Shown: positions 1-7,276 of the stretch, in pieces
Numbering within the stretch: the stretch's first letter is position 1
How the letters are laid out: every line of letters begins with the position of its first letter
From: Ophiothrix spiculata
Taxonomy: Eukaryota; Echinodermata; Ophiuroidea; Amphilepidida; Ophiotrichidae
Strand: one strand, 5' to 3'
Assembly (NCBI GenBank): GCA_000969725.1
Contig: JXSR01S062913.1
DNA length: 20,143 bases
Position numbers and translations under genes: made by a program
Notes under the pieces: generated by a model
Seen by the model: only the letters and a program-made list of their open reading frames with translations
Databases searched by the model: none
What the model was told of the DNA's origin: nothing

Positions 1-479
1 TTCTTTTCCCTTTTTTGCGCCACTTCCTCTGTCTCTTCTCTTTCCTTTCTGCCCCTTTCCTTTTTGTGCTCCTCCCTCTTTCTTTTCTCTTTCTTTTTGC
101 GCCCCTCCCTCTTTCTCTTCGCTTTCCCTTCTTTCTCTTTCTTTTTCTTTCCTTTCTTCTTTTTTTAAATGTTACTTTCCTTTTTGCGCCCTCCTTTCCC
201 GCTTTCTTTTTCTTTTCTTTTTTGCGCCCCTCCCTCTTTCTTTTCTCTTTCCTTTCTTCCCTCTTTCCTTCTTTTCTGTCCTTTTTGCGCCCCCTTCCTT
301 TCTCTTTTCCTTTTATTTTTTCCCTTTGCGCCCCTCCCCGCTTTCTTCCCCCCTTCTTTCCCCCATCTTTCTTTCTTTTCTCTCTTTTTTCGCCCCTCCC
401 CCTTTTTTGGTTCTTTCTTTTTCTTCTTCTCTCTTACTCTTTCTTTCTCTTTTCTTCTTTTCCCTTTTTTGCGCCCCTT
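1..479. repeat. Degenerate polypyrimidine minisatellite
   Basis: The plus strand is almost pure C/T. A short core close to TTTTTGCGCCCCTCCC recurs about eight times at irregular spacing (near 16, 97, 184, 220, 285, 325, 388 and 469), separated by CTTT/TCTT-rich filler. The array runs off the left edge of the window. ORFs read through it on both strands only because the composition excludes stops; their products are Phe/Leu/Ser/Pro or Lys/Arg/Glu low-complexity strings, so I do not call them genes. Mirror-like homopurine:homopyrimidine tracts of this kind can adopt triplex (H-DNA) structure, which is a general property and not shown here. Confidence 0.85.
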
Positions 480-540
480 TGATGACCCCGGGTGGCACGT
501 GCCGGCATGCCCCCCCCCCCCAAGATAAGATACGCTGCTG
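480..540 (-). mobile_element. GC-rich terminus of a possible CAGTGGCG-type MITE
   Basis: A sharp GC-rich patch (CCCGGG, GGCACGTGCC, then a C12 run) follows the polypyrimidine array. Read on the minus strand from 540 it goes CAGCAGCGTA, then a short spacer, a long G run, GGCACG and TCATCA, then the A/G-rich tract. The complete element at 17759-18013 has the same order: CAGTGGCGTG, G run, GGCACGG, TGATGA, A/G-rich segment. The polypyrimidine array may therefore be the expanded interior of a related element whose other end lies outside the window. This is inference from parallel layout; the match is not continuous. Confidence 0.35.
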
Positions 541-1100
541 CAATGTACACGAAAAGTCATGGAAAAAGTTTTTGTCCTTTACTTGACCCAATAGTATTTT
601 TAGAATAGGTTGTATAATCAATTTTAAAAATGTTTAGTTCTGATTAAATTTAAACATATTTTATACCCGAAATCGAAAGCTCATTGGATTCAATCATATC
701 GTCGTATTGATTTAAAAACTGTTCATGGAATATCAGATTTCTTTATCAGGTGCACACTAAAATGGTGTGCTCTTTACACCAAAATAATGAGACTCAAGAA
801 TCAAATAAATATAACCAGACGTACCAGGATTTACAAGGAGCAAAATTCTGGTGCAAACAAGATTGTAACGTGCATACGATTTTTGCAAATCTGCTTATTT
901 CGTCGAAAAATTGTTACAAAATCTTGAAATTTGCGCAGCAAATTATGAAAAGAGTGAGGTCATGAGGATGAGGGTTGTTAACTCCGTAATTTTTAAAATA
1001 ACCTTTGTATGTATATTTATAGCAGATATTCATTTCAAACTTGATAAAATTTTAGGTGAAACTGGTAGTTTTGTACTTTAGTTAAGGTAATCACCCTTTT
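541..1100. other. Non-coding stretch, nothing recognised
   Basis: AT-rich sequence with stops in all frames. The only open frame of note (750-965, plus) starts with an ATG, but it has no domain, no splice sites in sensible places and ordinary intron-like composition, so I do not call a gene. Confidence 0.5.
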
Positions 1101-1119
1101 TTAGAAAGAAATGATCTTA

Positions 1120-1350
1120 TGTTTATCCTCAAAGCCATTTTCCATCCGGATTATTTCGAACATTTGGTGATTTTGGAACTGATTAAAAGCCACTGAAACA
1201 CATTTTGTGCCTAAAATTGTATTTTGGCGGCCACTTTGAACAGGCTCTATCTTGAATTTGAAACATGCTAACACTCTTATTTGATATGAAAAGCTGCTAT
1301 TGTTTCCCTCAAAGCCATTTTCCATCGAATATTTTGGACATTTGATGCTT
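1120..1350. repeat. Diverged direct duplication, about 180-bp period
   Basis: The string CTCAAAGCCATTTTCCATC occurs at about 1128 and again at about 1308. In both copies it is followed by a related stretch ending in GAACATTTGGTG or GGACATTTGATG. The spacing is about 181 bp. The middle contains TTTTGGCGGCCACTTTGAA, close to a motif near 19782 (TTTTGGCCGCCATTTTGAAA), so part of this may be a dispersed repeat family. Confidence 0.6.
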
Positions 1351-1380
1351 TGTTTGAGGGTCATATAAAGAACCTAAAAA

Positions 1381-1747
1381 AATTGGTTTGGTTGACCCCT
1401 GGGTTGCAAAGCAAGTATCCTGACTCCCCGATTGTTATATGACACCTATATAGTAGACTTAATAAAAAATAAAAAAAAAAGGTCATGATTCCGTATTTTC
1501 AGCCAAATTTGGTCAATTGTGGCCAAAAAAGAGCATTAACTTTGATGCTACTTGATTTTTTGGTACAAAATTATAATACAAGGTGATTTGTACTCATTGA
1601 ACGAGATTTGGAACAAGAATTGAAGACATGTACCAAAATCACTAAATTTGGGTGATTTTTGACCGTTTTTTACCTATTTTTGGTCAAAATTAACCACAAA
1701 AAGGAAGTTAAGTCCCAAGGTAAAATACTGTAAGCAGACGTTTCTGT
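1381..1747. other. Non-coding, A/T-rich with TTGGTCAA-type motifs
   Basis: No ORF, RNA gene or splice-supported exon was seen. Short motifs such as TTTGGTCAA, TTTTGACC and TTTGGCCA recur here and in 1930-2000. They suggest an old dispersed repeat related in flavour to the GGTCA units at 2734-3745, but I cannot draw boundaries. Confidence 0.4.
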
Positions 1748-1758
1748 GATTCGATTTT

Positions 1759-1893
1759 CAGTTCAGTTCAGTTTTATTTCACCAAATAAGACATAATATA
1801 GAATATATATAAATACATATCATTGGTAGGAAAACCAAATGTGAGCAGAGCTCGTTAAGCTTGGTCACCTTGGTCGATTGTACCTAAATGAAT
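1759..1893 (-). mobile_element. Truncated retroposon tail, (CAGTT)n 3' end
   Basis: Read on the minus strand this ends in GGTGAAATAAAACTGAACTG, that is an AATAAA-like signal followed by a short 5-bp microsatellite. This is the 3' tail style of CR1/L2-like non-LTR elements. The flanks are near-identical 11-mers, GATTCGATTTT (1748-1758) and GATTTGATTTT (1894-1904), reading as a target-site duplication with one mismatch. The body is only about 135 bp, so this is a 5'-truncated LINE or a SINE fragment. No coding sequence remains. Confidence 0.55.
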
Positions 1894-1904
1894 GATTTGA
1901 TTTT

Positions 1905-2136
1905 AAATAAATATCATTTTAGGGCCAAAACCTGATATTTTACTGTTTTCATGATTTTTTCACGATTTTTGGCCATTTTGGGTCAATTTTGACCCCTAAA
2001 TCAATAAAATAAATTTTACCATCCACCCACACGCTAATGTACAACCCTTGAGAATATGATTCCACATGGAAAGAAAGCTGTAAAAAAATTTGCCCACACG
2101 ACTTTGTTTAAGCATACTATTGGCTGTTGGCAGGCA
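1905..2136. other. Non-coding spacer before the CCP exon array
   Basis: AT-rich with no ORF or splice-supported exon. It ends where homology to the repeated CCP-block intron begins (near AATATTCATATGTTGTAA). The type A exon expected just upstream by analogy with later blocks is absent. Confidence 0.45.
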
Positions 2137-2618
2137 GAATATTCATATGTTGTAATTTTAGAGCACTAATTAGATTTTGTTTTGCAAATCTACTTAAATT
2201 GACGCCTAGTTGAAGCAAAATTAATGTGATTGCTTCCTGCTTGCAGCTTACCCTACCCCATCTAAGGTGGAATCTCGACTTTTTCATCAATTTCACCGCA
2301 AAGGATGTAAAAACAATTAATTAGATGCCCATCACTTTTTTGCGTTTGGGGGCAATCGTTGACAATCCGGACCCCACCCCCTCCCCTCCTTAGGTGGACG
2401 AGGGTAGTTATACATATTGCAATAGCAGACGCTGCACAACTCACAATGAAAGCATTGTTCGACGCGTTTTCGTTGCATTCTGGGTACACAGCGTTAATTC
2501 ATCTAAAGGTGCTTAATTAGAACTCTGTCAGAATATTTTTTCTGCATCCATTGACAATAAAAAACCCCCAATTTAACATTTCATTTGTATTTCACTATGT
2601 TTGAATTCCTGATTCCAG
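2137..2618 (+). repeat. Intron segment of CCP block (A-to-B intron), copy 1
   Basis: This segment is repeated with high similarity at 6446-7099 (with an insertion) and 7980-8368. In each case it precedes a type B CCP exon. Landmarks in order: TTTAGAGCACTAATT, AAATCTACTTAAATTGACG, GCTTCCTGCTTGCAGCTTACC, ACCGCAAAGGATG, GGTGGACGAGGGTAGTTATA, TATTGCAATAGCAGA, GCATTCTGGGTACA, AACTCTGTCAGAATATTTTT, then the acceptor TTCCTGATTCCAG. The minus-strand ORF at 2262-2489 is a shadow within it. Confidence 0.85.
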
Positions 2619-2737
2619 CTAAATTATGTATAGCATTATCAGCTCCTGATCATGGCAGTGTAGATCCCATCAATTCTGATTTTACTCAAGGCACTACCGT
2701 CAGATTTGCCTGTGATAGTGGATACTTACACATTTAG
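2619..2737 (+). pseudogene. Broken CCP/sushi exon, type B (copy 1)
   Basis: The first 110 bases match the intact type B exons, starting in phase 1 after the acceptor GATTCCAG. They encode the first half of a sushi domain: LC...SAPDHGSVDPINSDF, then GTTVRFACDSGYL with the first two of the four CCP cysteines. Right after GYL (base 2728-2729) the homology stops and GGTCA-rich satellite-like DNA begins, giving an in-frame TAG at 2735-2737. The second half (third Cys, GTW, fourth Cys) and the donor are lost; about 85 bases of the block are missing before homology resumes near 3786 in the downstream intron. Because the exon is phase 1-1, skipping it would leave the transcript in frame; including it would truncate the protein. 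It also carries Q instead of E in the TEGTT motif. Confidence 0.85.
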
Positions 2738-3745
2738 GTAACCCTTGACCCTTAAGGTCAAAGTTCATAAATCAAAGGTCAAATTTTCAAGTTTTTTCGA
2801 TTTCAAAAATTAGGGTTTCAAATTGTTCGTCTTGAAACAGCGATCAAAAGTTGTCATGATGACCTCGACGTCGTACCCTTTCTTAGGGGTAAACGGTCAC
2901 CGCATAGGTCAAATTGTCAAAAATCATCAAAAATCAATATCTGCCAAGCGCAAAGTGGAATAATAATTCTTCTTGCAGATAGATTGATAAAGTTATACTG
3001 AACAATTCTAGGTGACATTTGATCCCATAGTTCAAAGTTCATGGGTTAAAGGTCAAATTTTCAAGTTTGTTCAATTTCATAAAGTAGGGTGTCAAATTGT
3101 TCGTCTTGAAGCAGCGATCAAAAGTTGTCATGGTGACCTTAACGTCCGACCCTTTCTTAGGGACCAAAGTTCACCAAAAAGGTCAAATTTTAAAAATGTC
3201 TAGGTGACCTTTGACCCAAAAGGTCAAAGTTTATGGGTCAAAGGTCAAATTTTCAAGTTTGTTCAATTTCAAAAATTAGGGTGTTTCATTTCATTTCATT
3301 TTATTAAGGAAAACATCCATGGATAAAAACACAGAAAAGAATACATAAATGTACAGTTATTTCCACTGTGGTCCAACTGGACGAGCCTAACATACGGTTA
3401 ATATAAAAATACTGCACATACAATTCAATCACAATATTCTGCATGAAAGCCATTCAACACAAATATATAAATTAAAATTGGACATATAGAAATACCCTTG
3501 CCCACCCCTACTAGGTCTTGCATGACCAGGTCGTGCATGAAAATTTAAGTAAAAACTGCATGTTCTTCTTGTGACACTACGTTACAGATTGTTCGTATTG
3601 AAGCAAGAATCAAACGTTGTCACGGTGACTTCGACGTCCGTGTTATAATTATTCTGCTTGCACAGATAGATTGGAAAAAATATTGACATTTTGACTGAAA
3701 AGGTTAAAGTTCATAGGTCAAATTTTCGAAATGCAGATAAATGAG
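2730..3745. repeat. Three tandem satellite-like units rich in GGTCA
   Basis: Unit 1 starts near 2734, unit 2 near 3011 and unit 3 near 3202. Each opens with TAGGTRAC.TTTGA, followed by GGTCAAAGTTCA, AAAGGTCAAATTTTCAAG, then TTGTTCGTCTTGAA and a TGATGACCTCGACGTC-like segment. Unit 1 is about 277 bp. Unit 2 is shorter, lacking the tail with GCAGATAGATTG. Unit 3 is split by a retroposon at about 3285-3585 and resumes at ATTGTTCGTATTGAAG. The cluster begins exactly at the break in the CCP exon and ends before the block intron resumes near 3786, so it entered the array as a block. The plus ORF at 3012-3203 is a by-product. Confidence 0.8.
3285..3585 (-). mobile_element. Retroposon 3' fragment, (GAAAT)n tail
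   Basis: It interrupts the third GGTCA unit: homology stops at TTAGGGTG and resumes at ATTGTTCGTATTGAAG. Read on the minus strand, the end is CCTTAATAAAATGAAATGAA, again AATAAA plus a pentanucleotide microsatellite, preceded by a GGACCACAGTGGAAATA segment typical of LINE 3' UTRs. At about 300 bp with no ORF, it is a 5'-truncated non-LTR copy. It is nested, so it is younger than the satellite-like cluster. Confidence 0.65.
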
Positions 3746-3785
3746 AAATCACAAATGGTCGTGCTCTGTGAGCACAATAGCTCTA

Positions 3786-4281
3786 GTTATTTTTGTCGCT
3801 CTGCATAATACACAAATACACAAACTCATAATCCAACCAATTCTTAATCTGAGGTTCAAAACGTGTTTCAGGGCTAAATTTACTATTACATAAGAAAACA
3901 ACATATTAAAAGCTAAAAAGAACTCAATCATGAATTTACCGCACTTGTCCTTTTTTTTTTTTTTTTTTTGACTTTTGACTTTTGACTTTTTATTTTCTAA
4001 GTTACCAAGCTCAATCATACTACGATATAAGCAATAAAGTTAATTTTTTATTTAAAAAATCAGTCAAAAACAAGGATCTCATGGTACTTTAAAACCATAA
4101 ACTTTAAAAGCCTGTATAATATATATGCCTATATAATTATAATCTTAGATTCCGTAATTTGATTTTTTGCAGTCATGGGCCTTTAGCCTTGTGCAATTGG
4201 TGTTTATGATTTTTAAATGCTCTTTTATTGCGAAAAATATCATTACTACCAAACGAATTAAAGTACAAATCACTTTTACAG
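3786..4281 (+). repeat. Intron segment of CCP block (B-to-A intron), copy 1
   Basis: Repeated at 7290-7741 and in shorter or broken form near 5400-5480, 5757-5870, 5975-6214 and 8560-8795. Landmarks: ATAATACACAAATACACAAAC, CCAATTCTTAATCTGA, ATAAGAAAACAACATATTAAA, AACTCAATCATG, a T17-18 run with GACTTTTGACTTTTGAC, TTTTCTAAGTT, AACAAGGATCTCATGGTAC, CAGTCATGGGCC, GTGCAATTGGTG, GCGAAAAATATCATTA and the acceptor CACTTTTACAG. The minus ORF at 3749-4018 is a shadow. Confidence 0.85.
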
Positions 4282-4458
4282 CACAAACATGTCCAGAATT
4301 ATCCGACCCTGATCATGGCAGGGTTGATCCCATCGATTCGGATTTCGCCGAAGGCACTACCTGTACATTTACCTGTGATAGTGGATATCTACTCGAAGGT
4401 GTATCATCCATAGTTTGTCAGAGTGGTGGGACATGGTCAGCTGTAGTTCCAAGTTGCG
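4282..4458 (+). CDS. CCP/sushi domain exon, type A (copy 1)
   Basis: This internal exon encodes one complement control protein (sushi/SCR) module, a disulfide-bonded extracellular beta-sandwich used in complement regulators, selectins and adhesion or recognition proteins. It runs from acceptor CACTTTTACAG to donor G|GTAAGG, 177 bases, phase 1 at both ends (A/G codon split at the start, Gly codon split at the end), the usual symmetric arrangement for CCP exons. The four framework cysteines are visible in CPELSDPDHG, FTCDSGYLL, SIVCQSGGTW and VPSCG, with the conserved Trp before the last Cys. An extra fifth cysteine appears in GTTCTFTC, where the other type A copies have Phe. An ATG lies upstream at 4167 in the same frame, but that stretch is intron shared with the other copies and I do not take it as a start. 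Confidence 0.88.
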
Positions 4459-4480
4459 GTAAGGCGATAGATAATAGACA

Positions 4481-5292
4481 GGTTGCGCAAATTCCGTTTG
4501 CGTTTTCGTATACGAGAACGAGAGCGCTAAAATTTATCGTATTAATGTACCGTACTGAATTACGGTATATGCAAACGTAGATATACTATTCTTTTGTTAA
4601 TTATGTGAAAAACAAGTCGATAAATCAATGATTATGAATAAACATGGTAAAGAAGTGTAATAGTGAGACATTCCGCCCCCTATCTATCCAACTAACTTTT
4701 TTTTACACTTGTCAATAGAGGGCAACGTAACTGATTATTTTACAGTGTTTTAAGATATAAACACTAATAGGAACTTAAAACTATTTCTATCTAACCAATT
4801 TGAACCGCGTGTTTTCCATTTCATACGAAATCAATCGTTCAAATACGTCCTTTTCAGCGTATTTCTTCATAAATTCCACTGAGGTGTGTACGTGTAAACG
4901 GTTCAATTTCATCGTTTACCCCTTGCTCAATCTGATGTTTTGGACGAGAATCTTAAACACGCAAGTGAATGGGAAATCATAAAAGTTCAATTCACGTAGG
5001 CAAAAGCACCAAATTAATCGCTAGATATCTGTGCAAATATGCAACATTGAATAGAAAAAGTCATTGTACATTATGAGTGAACATTAATTTAGATGCCTGT
5101 ACACAAGTTTCATTCAAATATGAAATAATCATGAATAAATTGAATGATCTAATCGTTCATTGCAATATGAAACAGTGGAAACATGGCTGTATACGCGTTA
5201 TGGATTACGAGACATTCAATGCATGGATGCACATTTTGAATGGCGTTGTCCAGTTTTCCGTTCGGTTTGACCGAACGACAGTTTGGGCAACC
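4481..5292. mobile_element. 0.8-kb inverted-repeat insertion in CCP intron
   Basis: In the later blocks the type A donor is followed directly by GATAAAAAAGTTTTTCC. Here about 830 extra bases separate GATAGATA from TAATAAAAAAGTTTTTCC. The insert begins GGTTGCGCAAATTCCGTTTG and ends CGAACGACAGTTTGGGCAACC, whose reverse complement GGTTGCCCAAACTGTCGTTC matches the start with a few differences. It is therefore probably a non-autonomous DNA transposon. No transposase ORF is seen; ORFs at 4800-4982 and 5077-5295 have no recognisable domain. A clear flush target-site duplication was not found. Confidence 0.55.
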
Positions 5293-5297
5293 TAGCT

Positions 5298-5482
5298 ATA
5301 ATAAAAAAGTTTTTCCAACTGAAAATCATTATTAAATATCTTTCATATTTTGTAAATGCACCATTCAGATCACTCAATTGGATTGGATTTTTGTTATTTC
5401 TTAGCTCGATCATATAAAATCTATGATCAGTCAAACAACAAGGATCTCATGGTACTTTCAGAGCACACCTATATAGGCCTAT
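5298..5482 (+). repeat. CCP block remnant with type B exon deleted
   Basis: Starts as the intron following a type A exon (AAAAAAGTTTTTCC, GAAAATCATTATTAAATATC, CAATTGGAT). Near 5388-5402 it jumps straight into the intron upstream of the next type A exon (TTCTTAGCTCGATCAT, then AACAAGGATCTCATGGTACTTT). The stretch that would hold a type B exon and its flanks is gone. The minus ORF 5216-5434 is not coding. Confidence 0.7.
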
Positions 5483-5756
5483 GGGCCAAATCATAGTCGG
5501 CCTCCAAACAAAAATTTTCCTACCAAACATTTGGTCGTAACGTCAAAATGACGAGTGACTCCAAACAAAATAACTTCAACACCGAGTTGAGACCAAATAA
5601 AATGTCGCGCTAGATTGCACATGTTATTAAATTGCAATATACATTGGACCAAATGTTTGTTACCCGTTCATAAATTCGATGGCAAATATTTGGTGACGTC
5701 ACGACCAAATGTTTGGTAGGAAAAATTTTGTTTGGAGGCCAACTATGATTTGGCCC
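5483..5756. mobile_element. MITE with about 63-bp terminal inverted repeats
   Basis: A 274-bp element begins GGGCCAAATCATAGTCGGCC and ends with the complement, ACTATGATTTGGCCC. The arms pair over roughly 63 bases (5483-5545 with 5694-5756) with only about three mismatches, including CCTCCAAACAAAA, CCTACCAAACATTTGGTCGT and ACGTCA. The flanks are GCCTAT on the left and TATTTATT on the right, suggesting a 3-bp TAT duplication. The homologous block introns at about 4122 and 7580 read GCCTATATAATTAT with no element, so they give the empty site. No coding capacity. Confidence 0.85.
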
Positions 5757-6214
5757 TATTTATTTTTCTTAGATTCAGTGAGTTAGCGTATTGCAGTCAT
5801 GGGCGTTTAGCCTTGTGCAATAATGGTGATTATGCTTTTTAAAGGTTTTTATCGCGAAACAATATCTTAAATATCTTCATATTTTGTAAATTCCATTTGT
5901 TTTTTCAAATGTTAATTATGGTGTTTACATGTAACAGAAATAAATTGGTCTTTTTACAGTAATCAGCCAGAATGATTGAGGCATAATACACAAATACTCA
6001 TAATCCAGCCAATTCTTAATCTGAAGTTGAAAAACGTATTTAAGGGCTAAATTTACCATTATTATAAGAAAACAGCATATTAAACCAAAAGAAAAAACCT
6101 CAATCATGGGCCTTCACCCTTGTGCAATTGGTGATTATGTTTTATTAAAAGCTCTTTTATTGCGAAAAATATCATTAGCTACCAAACGAATTAAAGTATA
6201 AATCACTTTTACAG
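5757..6214 (+). repeat. CCP block remnants with A and B exons deleted
   Basis: The intron before a type A exon runs normally to GCGAAACAATATC near 5860, then switches to the intron after a type A exon (AAATATCTTCATATTTTGTAAAT) with no exon between them. A poorly matching 90 bases follow. From about 5978 the intron downstream of a type B exon appears (GCATAATACACAAATACTC) without its exon. Near 6102-6107 another junction joins CTCAATCATG of that intron to TCATGGGCCTT of the next A intron, removing about 240 bases relative to copy 1. At least one A and one B exon were therefore lost. The minus ORF at 5925-6107 is a shadow. Confidence 0.7.
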
Positions 6215-6391
6215 CACAAGCATGTCCAGAATTATCCGCCCCTGATCATGGTAGAGTTGATCCCATCGATTCGGATTTCGCCGAAGGCACTACCTTTACA
6301 TTTACGTGTGATGGTGGATATCTACTCGAAGGTGCTTCGTCAATAGTTTGTCAGAGTGGTGGAACATGGTCAGCTGCAGTTCCCGGTTGCG
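6215..6391 (+). CDS. CCP/sushi domain exon, type A (copy 2)
   Basis: A 177-base phase 1-1 exon between acceptor CTTTTACAG and donor G|GTAAGG, coding one sushi module. Motifs in order: CPELSAPDHGRVDPIDSDF, EGTTFTFTCDGGYLLEG, SSIVCQSGGTW and VPGCG, giving all four disulfide cysteines and the conserved Trp. Only a handful of residues differ from the copies at 4282 and 7742 (Ala for Asp in SAPDHG, Phe in place of the odd Cys, Pro-Gly before the last Cys). Stops in the flanking introns keep the open frame short, so it is easily missed by length-based ORF finding. Nearly identical intron flanks show it arose by recent tandem duplication. Confidence 0.88.
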
Positions 6392-7099
6392 GTAAGGCGA
6401 TAGATGAATAAAAAAAGTTTTTCCTAATGAAAATCATTAATAAATATCTTTCATATGTTGTTAATTTAGAGCACTAATTGGATTTTTTTGTAAATCTACT
6501 TAAATTGACGTCTAGTTGAAGCGAAATTAATGTGATGGCTTCCTGCTTGCAGCTTACCCTACCCCACATAAGGTGGTACCCCAACATTTTTAATCAAATT
6601 TGACCGCAAAGGATGTCCGTCACTTTTTAAAATTTTGGGGCAATCGGCGACAATCCACCCCCCCCCCCCTTAATAATAATATTTATTCAAATCACTTGCA
6701 ATTTTCAAACATGACTTTACAATACAATATCACAAGATAATTACAATACATAAAAATAAAATATTAACAAACTTAATGAATACATGCAATATAAAAATAC
6801 ACAAACAAGTTGCAAGCAATTAAGGATAAATGAATGGGTTCAGTAAAACCCAAAACACAAAGTGCTCAATTATCCTATCCTTAGGTGGACGAGGGTAGTT
6901 ATAAATATTGCAATAGCAGATGCTGCACAACAACTCACCATGAAAGCATTGTTCGTCGCATTTGTGTTCCATTCTGGGTACAAAGCGTTAATTCGTCTAA
7001 AGTTGATTAATTTGACCTCTGTCAGAATATTTTTCATGCATCCTTTGCCAATAAAAAAAACAATTTTGTGTTTCACTATGCTCGAATTCCTGATTCCAG
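6392..7099 (+). repeat. A-to-B intron of CCP block, copy 2
   Basis: Same landmarks as 2137-2618 plus the A-side beginning GGTAAGGCGATAGATGA, AAAAAGTTTTTCC, AAATCATTAATAAATATC. A C-run (6659-6669) is interrupted by a retroposon tail at about 6671-6880, after which GGTGGACGAGGGTAGTTATA resumes. It ends with TTCCTGATTCCAG, the acceptor of the next exon. The ATG of the open frame at 6862 lies in this intron and is not a gene start. Confidence 0.8.
6671..6880 (-). mobile_element. Retroposon 3' fragment, (ATT)n tail
   Basis: Present in this block and absent from the equivalent places at about 2385 and 8178, where the C-rich run passes directly into TTAGGTGGACG or TTAAGTGGACG. Minus-strand reading ends TTTGAATAAATATTATTATT, an AATAAA signal with a trinucleotide tail. 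CCTTA occurs at both edges as a possible short duplication. It has no ORF and is about 210 bp, consistent with a 5'-truncated non-LTR element or SINE. It is the third insertion in this window with the same tail architecture and the same orientation. Confidence 0.6.
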
Positions 7100-7276
7100 C
7101 TAAATTATGTCTAGCATTATCAGCTCCTGATCATGGCAGTGTCGGTCCCATCAATTCTGATTTCACTGAAGGCACTACCGTCAGATTTGCTTGTGATAGT
7201 GGATACTTACTTGAAGGCGTGTCTTTTGCGGAGTGTCGACGTGACGGAACGTGGTCAGCCTCAGTTCCAAACTGCA
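7100..7276 (+). CDS. CCP/sushi domain exon, type B (copy 2)
   Basis: A 177-base exon, phase 1 at both ends, between acceptor CTGATTCCAG and donor A|GTAAGT. It encodes one sushi module: KLCLALSAPDHGSVGPINSD, TEGTTVRFACDSGYLLEG, FAECRRDGTW and VPNCS. The four framework cysteines and the Trp are present. It differs from the type B copy at 8369 at about seven residues, mostly near the first Cys (LAL against PEI) and around the third Cys. The C-P-E start typical of its siblings is lost here and in the broken copy at 2619. Its intron flanks repeat those of 2619 and 8369. Confidence 0.87.

Noticed and set aside
15..621. Overlapping ORFs of 86-155 codons on both strands
   Set aside because: They arise from a stop-poor polypyrimidine tract; the products are low-complexity Phe/Leu/Ser or Lys/Arg/Glu strings with no domain.
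4167..4281. ATG and hydrophobic stretch upstream of the first type A CCP exon, resembling a signal peptide
   Set aside because: The sequence is part of the duplicated intron. The sibling copies have the same intron with stops or frame changes and a clear acceptor at the exon border.
6862..7099. N-terminal extension of the type B exon ORF
   Set aside because: It reads through repeated intron sequence and a retroposon junction, and ends at a good splice acceptor. It is not conserved in frame in the other block copies.
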